Source of the DNA: a virus
Virus record (IMG/VR): IMGVR_UViG_3300042691_003342
Location: 1 to 27,631 of that record
Length of the DNA stretch: 27,631 nucleotides
Reading direction: 5' to 3' (one strand)
The notes under the pieces are model-generated. The model was not told the origin of the DNA. It searched no databases and worked only from the letters and a program-made list of their open reading frames with translations. Below are positions 14,286 to 21,011 of the stretch, piece after piece. The position numbers and the translations under genes are program-made. Every line of letters starts with the position of its first letter. Within the stretch, counting starts at the first letter, position 1.

Positions 14286-15227
14286 ATGACAGACCCAAAG
14301 GAACTATTATTAACTGCACTTAAAGCAGGTGATGCAAAGCGTTCACGTTCTACACAGGTACAGATAGGACCATCAGAGTTAGGTGGTTGCCGTCGTAAGG
14401 TCTGGTATAGATTAAACGATCAGCCAGAGACTAACGAGAACGAGATGAAACTTGCTGCGATTATGGGTACTGCTATCCACGCAGAAATTGAAAGAGCACT
14501 AGCAGATAACCCAGATGTAATGATTGAAACATCGGTTGAGTACAACGGTATGAAGGCACACATTGACTGCTATGTACCAGGTACTGGTGATGTTATTGAC
14601 TGGAAGACAAGCAAGGTGAAGAATCTTAGTTACTTCCCATCGACACAGCAACGCTGGCAGGTACAGACATACGGTTACCTACTAGCAAAGAATGGCTACG
14701 ATGTAAAGCGCGTATCACTGGTTGCTATTGCACGTGATGGTGATGAGCGAGATGTCAAAGTACACACAGAACCTTACGATGAAACCATTGCACTACAGGC
14801 ATTGAACTGGTTGGAGGCTATCAAGGTGGCAGATACTGCACCAGATCCAGAACGTGATGCTTCTTATTGCAAACACTATTGCAAGTTCTATGACGCATCA
14901 GGTGAGATGGGATGCGTTGGTATAAAAAAAGAACTTACACCAGCAACTGACCTAGTAATTGATGATGCTGATATTGACAAGAATGCACTGCTGTACTTAC
15001 AGTTAGCAGCACAGATCAAGGTACTAGAGAAGGAACAAGATTCACTGAAGACTTCTTTTGAAGGACTGCTAGGAGTAACGCCTAGTGGAATAGAAGTCAG
15101 TTGGACAACTGTCAAGGGACGTGAAAGTATTGACAGTGAGGAAGTAGAAAAACTTATTGGGTATGTGCCTAAGAAGTTTGGTAATGAATCACAAAGGTTA
15201 TCAATCAGACAAACTGGAGGAAAGTAA
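14286..15227 (+). CDS. Cas4/RecB-like PD-(D/E)XK nuclease with Fe-S Cys set
   Basis: A 313-residue protein. The nuclease core has GTAIHAEIERAL (His65), AHIDCYVPGTGD (Asp94), VIDWKTSK (Asp105, Lys107) and a QVQTYGYLLA helix (Gln127, Tyr129), the order seen in Cas4 and RecB-family exonucleases. One N-terminal Cys (Cys35, in GGCRRKVW) and three later ones (Cys195, Cys199, Cys210) match the four-Cys pattern that holds a 4Fe-4S cluster in Cas4. It probably resects or processes DNA ends for recombination and replication. The last 100 residues are helical with a QLAAQIKVLEKEQDSLK coil. No cas1, cas2 or repeat array is nearby, so it is a phage recombination nuclease rather than a CRISPR gene. Confidence 0.85.
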   Translation: MTDPKELLLTALKAGDAKRSRSTQVQIGPSELGGCRRKVWYRLNDQPETNENEMKLAAIMGTAIHAEIERALADNPDVMIETSVEYNGMKAHIDCYVPGTGDVIDWKTSKVKNLSYFPSTQQRWQVQTYGYLLAKNGYDVKRVSLVAIARDGDERDVKVHTEPYDETIALQALNWLEAIKVADTAPDPERDASYCKHYCKFYDASGEMGCVGIKKELTPATDLVIDDADIDKNALLYLQLAAQIKVLEKEQDSLKTSFEGLLGVTPSGIEVSWTTVKGRESIDSEEVEKLIGYVPKKFGNESQRLSIRQTGGK

Positions 15228-15611
15228 ATGGCAACAGAAGGCACAAAGTATCAAATCAATTACAAGTTAAATGATGGAACGCTAATCAATCTCTATGCAA
15301 AAGATGTCAAGGATTTAGAGACAGGTCTTGCAGATCTAGGTATGGTTGCAACACTTATCAAGTCAACTAGTAATGACTTACACGGTGGAGCACCAGCACC
15401 AACAGTTGCATCAGTTGCTGAATCATTTGGTGGTACACCAGTAACATCTGCACCTGCACAACCACAGGTGGTAGAAGGACAGGCACCCACCTGTAAGCAC
15501 GGCAATATGACTTACCGTACTGGTACATCTGCACGTGGACCTTGGAAAGCGTGGATGTGTTCTGCACCAAAGGGTGCAGCAGATAAGTGCGACGCTATCT
15601 TCTTAAGATAA
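15228..15611 (+). CDS. Zinc-ribbon protein, replication/recombination module
   Basis: A 127-residue protein. The N-terminal half is a small alpha/beta unit (YQINYKLNDGTLINLYAKDV), the middle is a flexible Ala/Pro/Val linker, and the C-terminal 40 residues look like a zinc ribbon with CKHGN, an AWMCSAPK Cys and a CDAIF Cys. Such ribbons at the end of short proteins often bind single-stranded DNA in phage replication modules. The AGGAAAG ribosome site at 15217-15223 is good. Function is inferred from domain plan and its place beside the Cas4-like nuclease. Confidence 0.7.
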   Translation: MATEGTKYQINYKLNDGTLINLYAKDVKDLETGLADLGMVATLIKSTSNDLHGGAPAPTVASVAESFGGTPVTSAPAQPQVVEGQAPTCKHGNMTYRTGTSARGPWKAWMCSAPKGAADKCDAIFLR

Positions 15612-15615
15612 TACG

Positions 15616-15885
15616 ATGCGGGAGCCTCGTGAGTACGAGAACCCGCTATGTGCAGAGATAGGTGGTGACTTCTGGTTTCCTGATAAAGATAAGGAATCAG
15701 TAAGTTACATTGAAAGTCAGTATGCAAAGTCAATCTGTAAACGTTGTACTCATAGAACCGAATGCGCTGAGTGGGGAATCCATAAGGAACAGTTCGGTAT
15801 ATGGGGTGGGCTTGCACCACGTGAACGTCTTGCAGTAAGGAGACAACGCAGAATAAATCTTGGAGGGGATGGGGAAGTTGCTTAA
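15616..15885 (+). CDS. WhiB-family (Wbl) transcription factor
   Basis: An 89-residue protein with the full Wbl signature: Cys12, Cys41, Cys44 and Cys50 (C-X28-C-X2-C-X5-C) for a 4Fe-4S cluster, the GIWGG turn at residues 61-65, and a basic C-terminus (RLAVRRQRR) for DNA contact. Wbl proteins bind region 4 of the host primary sigma factor and alter promoter choice; phage copies such as that of mycobacteriophage TM4 can block host WhiB function. The family marks an actinobacterial host. It follows the zinc-ribbon gene by four bases and its 3' end overlaps the helicase start region. Confidence 0.93.
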   Translation: MREPREYENPLCAEIGGDFWFPDKDKESVSYIESQYAKSICKRCTHRTECAEWGIHKEQFGIWGGLAPRERLAVRRQRRINLGGDGEVA

Positions 15886-16693
15886 TCTAAAGCGGGCGAT
15901 GGGCGGTAGCCACACCAAGGCTATACCGTTGCCTGATGTATGGACTGGCCTTGCTGGTGAGTCCATTAAGTTTAGACGTGGGCAAGTATGTATGGTCGCC
16001 GCTGCACCTAATGCTGGTAAGAGTATGTTTGCTCTTGTCTATGCAATCAGGGCTAAGGTACCAACTCTTTTCTTTTCAGCCGATACTGATACTGCAACAG
16101 TGTTGATGCGGTCTGCAGCGCAGATCTCAGGGCACACGCAGTTAACCGTTGAGTCCAATATGGAATACAAGGAAGACTTCTACGGTGAACACCTATCAAA
16201 GATGTCACACATACAATGGGTATTCGATTCAAGTCCATCATTAGATGACATTGAATTGGAGATTAAAGCCTACGTTGAACTGTATGGAATAGCACCTGAG
16301 TTAATTATCATTGATAACTTAATGAATGTTGCTGCCGAAACAGACAATGAATGGGCAGGGCTACGTGCAATTATGATGGAGTTGCACGATATGGCACGCA
16401 AGACTCAGGCTTGCGTCTTAGTACTCCATCACGTCAGCGAGCAGAGTGAGTATGGATCACCGAGTATGCCACCACCGCGTCGTGCTATTCACGGTAAGGT
16501 CAGCCAGTTACCTGCGCTGATACTCACATTGGGTTATGACCCAGGTCAAGGGATGTTGCGTGTGGCTGCGGTGAAGAATCGCTTTGGTCCACACACAGCA
16601 GATGCCTCTAAATGGGCTACACTATTTGTTAACTTTGCAGCGTGCCAGATAGGAGATCAAGATGCACAAGGTAGGGCCTACTTACGTGTTTGA
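15869..16693 (+). CDS. DnaB/RecA-like replicative helicase ATPase
   Basis: A 274-residue protein with a RecA-type ATPase core: Walker A AAPNAGKSMF (about residues 45-54), Walker B ELIIIDNL (about 144-151) and an ACVLVLHHVSEQ strand with the sensor His. Only the motor domain is present, with no DnaB N-terminal domain, so it resembles compact phage helicases. It should load at the fork with the split primase downstream. The start is uncertain: TTG 15860, ATG 15869 and TTG 15878 are in frame and the GGAGGGG at 15862-15868 sits too near 15869 but well placed for 15878. It overlaps the WhiB gene. Confidence 0.8.
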   Translation: MGKLLNLKRAMGGSHTKAIPLPDVWTGLAGESIKFRRGQVCMVAAAPNAGKSMFALVYAIRAKVPTLFFSADTDTATVLMRSAAQISGHTQLTVESNMEYKEDFYGEHLSKMSHIQWVFDSSPSLDDIELEIKAYVELYGIAPELIIIDNLMNVAAETDNEWAGLRAIMMELHDMARKTQACVLVLHHVSEQSEYGSPSMPPPRRAIHGKVSQLPALILTLGYDPGQGMLRVAAVKNRFGPHTADASKWATLFVNFAACQIGDQDAQGRAYLRV

Positions 16694-16711
16694 TATTCAG
16701 GTGGTGCGCTA

Positions 16712-17062
16712 ATGGCTAATCCCAATGGAAGAAAAGGTTCTCAGTTCGAGACAGATGTAATGAAATGGCTACGCAAATGCGGAGTTATGGCAGAACGTTT
16801 GACTAAGGCTGGGGCAAAAGATGAAGGGGATATGGTTGCGATCATCGCGGGGAAAACCTATATCCTTGAACTCAAGAACAGGGCAACCCTTTCCTTGCCT
16901 GAGTTCTGGAGAGAAGCAGAAGTTGAGGCGCTTAACTATGCCAATGCTCGTGGCCTTGGGGAAGTTCCACTGCATTACGTTGTAGTTAAGCGTCGCAACT
17001 CTGGAATAGAAAATGCCTGGGTCATTCAAGACCTAGCACAATGGATAAAGGAGAAACAATAA
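16712..17062 (+). CDS. Holliday-junction-resolvase-like PD-(D/E)XK nuclease
   Basis: A 116-residue protein with GSQFETDVMKWLRKCGV at the start (Glu13), a KAGAKDEGDMVA turn (Asp40) and the catalytic YILELKNR strand (Glu53, Lys55). This order matches small archaeal-type and phage Holliday junction resolvases of the PD-(D/E)XK class. It would resolve branched DNA before packaging. Length is normal for the family. Its TAA shares a base with the next ATG (17062). Confidence 0.75.
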   Translation: MANPNGRKGSQFETDVMKWLRKCGVMAERLTKAGAKDEGDMVAIIAGKTYILELKNRATLSLPEFWREAEVEALNYANARGLGEVPLHYVVVKRRNSGIENAWVIQDLAQWIKEKQ

Positions 17063-17169
17063 TGCCAGTACCAGAAGGTGAAATCACCACAACAGATATC
17101 CTAGTACCAGAAGAAGTGGTTGAAGAATCAACTACTGAAGAAGAGGCAGATGATAGTACGCCTGAGTAG
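17062..17169 (+). CDS. Very small acidic protein
   Basis: A 35-residue ORF with ATG at 17062 overlapping the previous stop and preceded by AAAGGAG at 17047-17053. It is strongly acidic (EEVVEESTTEEEADDS) with no recognisable domain. Its last 20 bases overlap the start of the next gene. Good ribosome site and coupling support it, but composition alone cannot prove it is made. An inhibitor or DNA-mimic role is only speculation. Confidence 0.5.
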   Translation: MPVPEGEITTTDILVPEEVVEESTTEEEADDSTPE

Positions 17170-17632
17170 GGATGAAGTAAGAGTTTGTACACTGCTTGCA
17201 ACAGAGCGTTGGCTTGCCAAGTATGGGTCAGTAGATAGACCTAACTATGCAGAGGGTAAGAAGAACGGCTACTTAGAGCACGAACTTCTTGCCAATGTCC
17301 GAGCCAACGTCTCTGAGTGGGCTGTTGCATCTCTCACTGATACCGCTTGGAATGTACCTTGGTATCCTAATGAACTACATCCTCGTCGTGCTAAGTTGCC
17401 TGATGTTGGTGTTAACTTTGAGGTACGTACAGTACGCACACGTGATTCGATTCCGTTCTGGAGCAAAGATAGTGGCAAGATAATAGTAGGAACTAAGATC
17501 CTTGATGAAGATTATTACTCACAGGTTGAAGTCTATGGTTGGTGTAACCCTGAAGAGTATGCAACTATGCAGTACAGAGATGAAGCCATCGGTGGATGGC
17601 GTGTACCAGTAACAGAACTAAAGGAGTTCTAA
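17150..17632 (+). CDS. Conserved hypothetical protein of the replication module
   Basis: A 160-residue soluble protein. ATG 17150 (MIVRLSRDEVRVCTLL) is preferred over an upstream in-frame TTG at 17120 because AAGAGG lies just before it. The core has WLAKYGSVDRPNYAEG, LEHELLANVRANVSEWAV and PDVGVNFEVRTVRTRDSIPF, then KIIVGTKILDEDYYSQVEVYGW. The PDxGxxFEVRTVR stretch followed by a Lys-rich strand hints at a restriction-type nuclease or a DNA-modification-related fold, but I cannot place it. The gene lies between the resolvase-like and primase genes and overlaps both neighbours slightly. Confidence 0.7.
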   Translation: MIVRLSRDEVRVCTLLATERWLAKYGSVDRPNYAEGKKNGYLEHELLANVRANVSEWAVASLTDTAWNVPWYPNELHPRRAKLPDVGVNFEVRTVRTRDSIPFWSKDSGKIIVGTKILDEDYYSQVEVYGWCNPEEYATMQYRDEAIGGWRVPVTELKEF

Positions 17633-17811
17633 TGATTTGTCAGAACTGTCACAAGGCAGGGGAAGAGAACACTCTAACCCATTACAAACGTGCTTCTAAT
17701 TGGCACGAGAAGTGCGACGACAAGGGGTGTGTATGCCAGCACAAGACTGGTCCAGGGTACGTAAAGCGGGACGGTTCAAAGGTGCCGTTGATGCAAACAC
17801 AATCCCCATAG
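17632..17811 (+). CDS. Small zinc-ribbon protein
   Basis: A 59-residue protein, ATG at 17632 overlapping the preceding TAA, with AAGGAG at 17621-17626. CQNC (Cys3, Cys6) and a later CDDKGCVCQH set (Cys28, Cys33, Cys35) form a likely zinc-binding pair. A longer frame starting at 17596 is rejected because it lacks a ribosome site. Its last 79 bases overlap the primase zinc-finger gene in another frame. Function unknown; nucleic-acid binding is plausible. Confidence 0.65.
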   Translation: MICQNCHKAGEENTLTHYKRASNWHEKCDDKGCVCQHKTGPGYVKRDGSKVPLMQTQSP

Positions 17812-18110
17812 GAGCAATAGTTCTGCACTACGGAGGGGAAGTACGAGAGGGTAGGTCTGCATCTGTAAGGTGCTGCATCCATCCTGATAAAAGAAGAAGC
17901 GCTGTCATCAATACCTATGACAACTTGTTCTTCTGCCACACCTGCGGGAAGGGTGGTAATGCAGTCAATGTCGTAGGTATCATAGAGAACTTGGAGTTTA
18001 AGGATGCACTCGCACGAGCAATCGAGATCGTTGCTGGAAGCGGTCAATCATTACAGCAAAAACCTGGACACAAGGGCGCTAGAGTATCTCGAAGGACGTG
18101 GGATCTCTGA
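17733..18110 (+). CDS. Primase zinc-binding (CHC2) subunit of a split DnaG-type primase
   Basis: A 125-residue protein. ATG 17733 follows AAGGGG with suitable spacing; the longer frame from 17700 uses a poorer TTG. CxxH (Cys47-Cys48-Ile-His50) and CHTC (Cys68, Cys71) form the CHC2 zinc finger that lets DnaG-type primases read the template. A GKGGNAVNVVGIIENLEF helix follows, then the reading frame leaves the family pattern at about residue 103 and ends in unrelated residues. The TOPRIM half continues in another frame from 18004, overlapping by 107 bases. No RNA-polymerase catalytic residues are in this half. Separate expression of the two halves or a programmed frameshift are both possible. 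Confidence 0.8.
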   Translation: MPAQDWSRVRKAGRFKGAVDANTIPIGAIVLHYGGEVREGRSASVRCCIHPDKRRSAVINTYDNLFFCHTCGKGGNAVNVVGIIENLEFKDALARAIEIVAGSGQSLQQKPGHKGARVSRRTWDL

Positions 18111-18645
18111 AGATGTTGCCCAACAGTTTTCGTTGGGTGTAGTAACAGACCCAATCAATGGTCACGAAACCCACGCGGGCTGGCTTTCTGTGCCCTATCT
18201 GACCGCACTTGGTATGTGTGTGGGCGTTAAGTTTCGCAGGCTAGATGATGGCAAGCCTAAGTATGGTGCACCGACAGGACAGAAGGGTCACCTCTATAAC
18301 GTGGCTGATGTCACCATTGATTCATCTAGTATCGTGGTGTGTGAAGGTGAGTTAGATGCAGTAGTTGTATCAGGTATCTTGAACCTGCCAGCAGTAGGAG
18401 TACCAGGAGTGCAGGCTTGGAAGCCACACTTTACTAAGTTATTTACAGGCTATGACATCGTGTACATAGTCGGTGACAACGACATCAAAGAGGACGGTAC
18501 TAACCCAGGTGCTGAGTTCTCCCGCCGTGTGTCACAAGAGGTAATGAACTCACGCATAGTATCATTGCCCGCATCAATGGACATCAATGATTACTACCTT
18601 GCGTACGGTAAAGAAGAATCGTTGAAATTATTTGGAGGTGTGTGA
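18004..18645 (+). CDS. Primase catalytic (TOPRIM) subunit of a split DnaG-type primase
   Basis: A 213-residue protein with ALEYLEGRGISEDVAQQF, a conserved primase spacer, followed by the TOPRIM core: VVCEGELDAV (Glu114, Glu116), IVYIVGDND (Asp158, Asp160) and a LPASMDINDYY motif. These residues bind the metals used in RNA primer synthesis. GGAG at 17993-17996 sits seven bases before ATG 18004, so independent translation is credible. The first 15 or so residues look like the out-of-frame reading of the upstream helix, so the family-like part starts near residue 16. It lies one frame (+1) from the CHC2 gene. Confidence 0.85.
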   Translation: MHSHEQSRSLLEAVNHYSKNLDTRALEYLEGRGISEDVAQQFSLGVVTDPINGHETHAGWLSVPYLTALGMCVGVKFRRLDDGKPKYGAPTGQKGHLYNVADVTIDSSSIVVCEGELDAVVVSGILNLPAVGVPGVQAWKPHFTKLFTGYDIVYIVGDNDIKEDGTNPGAEFSRRVSQEVMNSRIVSLPASMDINDYYLAYGKEESLKLFGGV

Positions 18646-19058
18646 TGTATGACGATGACCGAGAACGAGTGGGTCATAATGTTACAGACTTTGCAGCATA
18701 TGGGCTTTCACATCTTGCACCAGGACAGGATGAGCCAGACAATACTGATACGCCCACAGCCAACCCGTTAGTAGATCACGCTGCTGTTACTGGGTATCGT
18801 GCGATGGGTGTATCAACTGAGGACTTAACATCCTTCATCGAATCCTTTGCATCTCTTCGTGCTATGCGAGTCAAAGGTGTGGGTCACGACCAATACTCAC
18901 ACGCTAAGGGTCAGAAGTTTGAGTCCTTTACTACCTCAGATACCATCAGAGAACTGATCGAAGAGTTAGCAGATGCCAGTAATTACATTGACTTCCTTGC
19001 TATCAAACTACTTAACATCCAACACACTATAGATTTGGTGCTACCTGACTGTGACTGA
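18645..19058 (+). CDS. Conserved phage protein, possibly MazG-like
   Basis: A 137-residue, mostly helical protein. ATG 18645 follows TTTGGAGG with six-base spacing; the GTG at 18642 is less likely. The C-terminal helix RELIEELADASNYIDFLAIK (Glu106, Glu107, Asp110, Asp116) resembles the EExxD...D metal site of all-alpha NTP pyrophosphatases (MazG), which cleave nucleoside triphosphates, but the first helix pair is not clear enough to be sure. HDQYSHAKGQKFE precedes it. The stop of the primase overlaps its start and its end overlaps the sigma-like gene by eight bases. Confidence 0.6.
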   Translation: MYDDDRERVGHNVTDFAAYGLSHLAPGQDEPDNTDTPTANPLVDHAAVTGYRAMGVSTEDLTSFIESFASLRAMRVKGVGHDQYSHAKGQKFESFTTSDTIRELIEELADASNYIDFLAIKLLNIQHTIDLVLPDCD

Positions 19059-19683
19059 GCCACACCCAGCAATCAATGACATCGTACCCAGCGTGGTGAC
19101 CTTAGTTCATCGTCGCTATCGTAAGTATGTAGATCGTGTTGACCTGACGCAAGAGGCATACGCTTGGGTAATGACACGCATCTCATACTTTAATGCTTTA
19201 CTAACAGAAGATAACGAGGCTGTACGTCTGGCTAACCAAAGGCGTATCGGTTGGCAGATGAAGCGTGCTATCGAACGCTATGCCCGCAAGGAGAAGGCTG
19301 CTAAGTCAGGCTACCAACCCAATGATGAAACCTTTTATGATGTCATCACTATCGCACAACTCTTGCCGTATGTAATTGCAAGCGTGGTCAATGAGACTGC
19401 TATTGAACAGGCACAGAACCTTGTCAATGATGGCACACCACGTAAGCCTGCAGCACCAGCAGAAGGTGGCAACCTATTAGCCACACTCATCGATATCAAG
19501 AAGGCATACGAGTTACTAGATGAAGATGAGAAGACCATCCTACGCCTGCGCTATCACGAGAACTACACACTGCAACAGTTGAGTGAGACTATCGAATGTG
19601 CTATCTCTACTGCTGATCGTAGATGTGGCAATGCACTACGTAAACTACTTAACTTTATGGGAGGAGAGTCGCCTTACCAATGA
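19051..19683 (+). CDS. Sigma-70-like transcription factor
   Basis: A 210-residue protein. The N-terminal helices (VHRRYRKYVDRVDLTQEAYA) resemble sigma region 2 in a degenerate form. The C-terminal third is a good region 4 helix-turn-helix: YELLDEDEKTILRLRYHEN, then LQQLSETIECAISTADRRC and GNALRKLL. It could recruit host RNA polymerase to phage promoters, with the WhiB protein as possible partner. The start is GTG 19051, eight bases inside the previous gene. The linker (about residues 115-145) is longer and more flexible than in ECF sigma factors, so DNA-binding protein is an alternative. Confidence 0.75.
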   Translation: MTEPHPAINDIVPSVVTLVHRRYRKYVDRVDLTQEAYAWVMTRISYFNALLTEDNEAVRLANQRRIGWQMKRAIERYARKEKAAKSGYQPNDETFYDVITIAQLLPYVIASVVNETAIEQAQNLVNDGTPRKPAAPAEGGNLLATLIDIKKAYELLDEDEKTILRLRYHENYTLQQLSETIECAISTADRRCGNALRKLLNFMGGESPYQ

Positions 19684-19853
19684 TGTATGACTATCGTTGT
19701 CCTGACTGCAATACCGAACTAACTATTGAACGTAGTATCCACGAGCAACCACGTGAGCCATCCTGTTTTGAGTGCCACATCCCAATGATACGCAAATGGG
19801 ATTCTCCTTCTATTACCTTCAAAGGTAAAGGCTTCTACTCCACGGACAAATAA
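19680..19853 (+). CDS. FmdB-like zinc-ribbon protein
   Basis: A 57-residue protein with adjacent ATG codons at 19680 and 19683; either could be used. YDYRCPDCNTE (CxxC), a second CFEC pair and a SITFKGKGFYSTDK ending match the small FmdB-family zinc ribbon, whose phage members are common and of unknown function. GGAGGAG precedes by about 13 bases. It is the last gene of the rightward replication module and is followed directly by a hairpin. Confidence 0.8.
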   Translation: MMYDYRCPDCNTELTIERSIHEQPREPSCFECHIPMIRKWDSPSITFKGKGFYSTDK

Positions 19854-19890
19854 AGAACCCCACCGCAGGAAGGGTAGCGGTGAGGTTCTT
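19853..19890. terminator. Hairpin terminator between convergent operons
   Basis: A 14-bp stem with one mismatch (19853-19866 with 19877-19890) and a ten-base loop. Rightward it is followed by a short TTTGTG; leftward the stem is followed by a T-rich TTCTTTATTTG stretch. It lies between the FmdB-like gene and the leftward operon, so it may terminate both. Confidence 0.7.
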
Positions 19891-19922
19891 TGTGCCCGAA
19901 AGGAGGATGCACTTAAAGTGTA

Positions 19923-20366
19923 TCAGTACCAGCCTCGTCTGTCACTATGGCCGAGAGCGCGACACGCACTCCCTCCGTAGCGATGACTAAGGTATCGTAA
20001 GCCGTGAAGGATTTGTAATTCAGGCTGTCCACTACGTTCTCTAAGGAGTTGAGCAATTCCAAAAGCCGTGCTTCTTGGTTTGCCCGAAGCGTCTCTTGGG
20101 CGAGCCAAGTGGTCGAAGCGGGATTCACGGGACCATAAGGTGAGGAGACATTTGACTTGGTTGTCGTTGTAACCGAGTGCCTTTGAGTAACTAATGACAA
20201 GTGCCTTGTTCTCACGCTTCTCCTCCATCGTTGCCTTCGTTCGTTCCTTTATGTATGTCTTCTTTGAGGACAGGTGCACCTCTTCCTTCTGCTGTGCGTA
20301 CACGAACGCCGACAACAGGGATAGTATTGCCATCAAGATCAAGCCACGTTTTGCCTTCTTGTTCAT
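19923..20366 (-). CDS. Exported lytic transglycosylase (SLT domain)
   Basis: A 147-residue protein with an N-terminal Sec signal (basic MNKKAKRGL, then hydrophobic ILMAILSLLSAFVYA and cleavage expected near Ala24-Gln25). After a charged linker, the C-terminal domain has CLLTLWSRESRFDHLA (Glu81 catalytic), STAFGIAQLL and LQILHGLRYLSHRYG, ending HSDRRGWY: the layout of the short SLT/resuscitation-factor-like muramidases of actinobacteria. It would act outside the membrane on peptidoglycan, separate from the late lysis cassette. ATG 20366 follows GGAGAAG; the longer frame from 20423 lacks support. Its 5' end overlaps the upstream gene by 155 bases in another frame. Confidence 0.8.
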   Translation of the reverse strand: MNKKAKRGLILMAILSLLSAFVYAQQKEEVHLSSKKTYIKERTKATMEEKRENKALVISYSKALGYNDNQVKCLLTLWSRESRFDHLARPRDASGKPRSTAFGIAQLLRERSGQPELQILHGLRYLSHRYGGSACRALGHSDRRGWY

Positions 20367-20517
20367 CTGTCTTCTTCTCCATTTCGAGCAGTTGCTTATA
20401 GGTATCAGGGTATAGATGAGCAAGGCGCACTAACGCACGATCTCTTGCCCTTCTGTAGTTGCGCTGGCGTACCGCTTGGTTAGCAGCACCTCGCAATCGT
20501 TTATTTTCAGTCTCCAT
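20212..20517 (-). CDS. Hypothetical basic helical protein
   Basis: A 101-residue protein starting METENKRLRGAANQAVRQRN and continuing through Arg-rich helices (YRRARDRALVRLAHLYPDTY) and an acidic/basic tail. ATG 20517 is preferred over an upstream ATG at 20541 by GGGAGG distance. I recall similar NYRRARxRAL proteins in actinophages without assigned role. The strongly basic first half suggests DNA or RNA contact. Its 3' part overlaps the start of the transglycosylase gene by 155 bases in a different frame, yet both carry convincing sequences. Confidence 0.65.
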   Translation of the reverse strand: METENKRLRGAANQAVRQRNYRRARDRALVRLAHLYPDTYKQLLEMEKKTDEQEGKTWLDLDGNTIPVVGVRVRTAEGRGAPVLKEDIHKGTNEGNDGGEA

Positions 20518-20593
20518 TGTTGGTCTTATCCTCCCATACAATCAGGACATAAGCCACTAACATCACGAACATCAAGCCTAGAACATAGGTCAT
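20507..20593 (-). CDS. Tiny membrane protein
   Basis: A 28-residue ORF with ATG at 20593 overlapping the upstream TGA (ATGA), after AGGTG at a suitable distance. It is one hydrophobic helix (YVLGLMFVMLVAYVLIVWED) with a short charged tail, so it should sit in the inner membrane. Its stop overlaps the next gene's start. Coupling at both ends supports it, but at 28 codons it needs direct evidence. Confidence 0.5.
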   Translation of the reverse strand: MTYVLGLMFVMLVAYVLIVWEDKTNNGD

Positions 20594-20844
20594 TGGACAC
20601 CTGCCATCACAGCAAAGACAATCTTTGTGATGTCAATGGGTTCGATTATCAATCGCGCATCCTCTTCCCCTGCCTCCCAGCAGGACACCAATAGGCGTGA
20701 GTTGAGAGGTGATTGGCGTAGCCATTGCACTGCGCTATGCGGATCTTCCCCGCCCCATACTGCGTTGCCTTCTGCCGTTGCTATCTCGTAGAAGTTCACG
20801 AGTTTATTCTTGGGATGAAATCCCACTACGTTGTCCTCGCTCAC
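20590..20844 (-). CDS. Conserved hypothetical protein
   Basis: An 84-residue soluble protein, GTG at 20844 after a strong AAGGAGG. It contains NVVGFHPKNKLVNFYEIATA, WGGEDPHSAVQWLRQSPLNS and RLIIEPIDITKIVFAVM. I recall this family in actinophages, always short and in early clusters, with no known function. The start overlaps the preceding stop (GTGA) and the end overlaps the next start (ATGA). Confidence 0.65.
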   Translation of the reverse strand: MSEDNVVGFHPKNKLVNFYEIATAEGNAVWGGEDPHSAVQWLRQSPLNSRLLVSCWEAGEEDARLIIEPIDITKIVFAVMAGVQ

Positions 20845-21011
20845 TTGCTTTCCTCCTTCAGACTATCAATCAAGACTTTCATTTGGTTATAGGTAATGAC
20901 ACTATCTAACCTTGCTGCAAGGTACTCATCAGCGTTGTCTCCCCATACCTTGCGTGCTAACTGCACGAGGTTATAGACGGTGTACTCTAACTCAACCTCT
21001 TTAATTGTCAT
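20841..21011 (-). CDS. Small hypothetical helical protein
   Basis: A 56-residue ORF starting MTIKEVELEYTVYNLVQLAR, after AAGGAGG with five-base spacing. It is predicted to be two helices, with RLDSVITYNQMKVLIDSL as the second. Slightly acidic, no motif. The ribosome site, coupling to both neighbours and position in a uniform operon make it credible. No function can be assigned. Confidence 0.6.
   Translation of the reverse strand: MTIKEVELEYTVYNLVQLARKVWGDNADEYLAARLDSVITYNQMKVLIDSLKEESK

Noticed and set aside
14286-15227. CRISPR-linked cas4
   Set aside because: No cas1, cas2, other cas gene or repeat-spacer array is present, so a phage recombination nuclease is a better reading.
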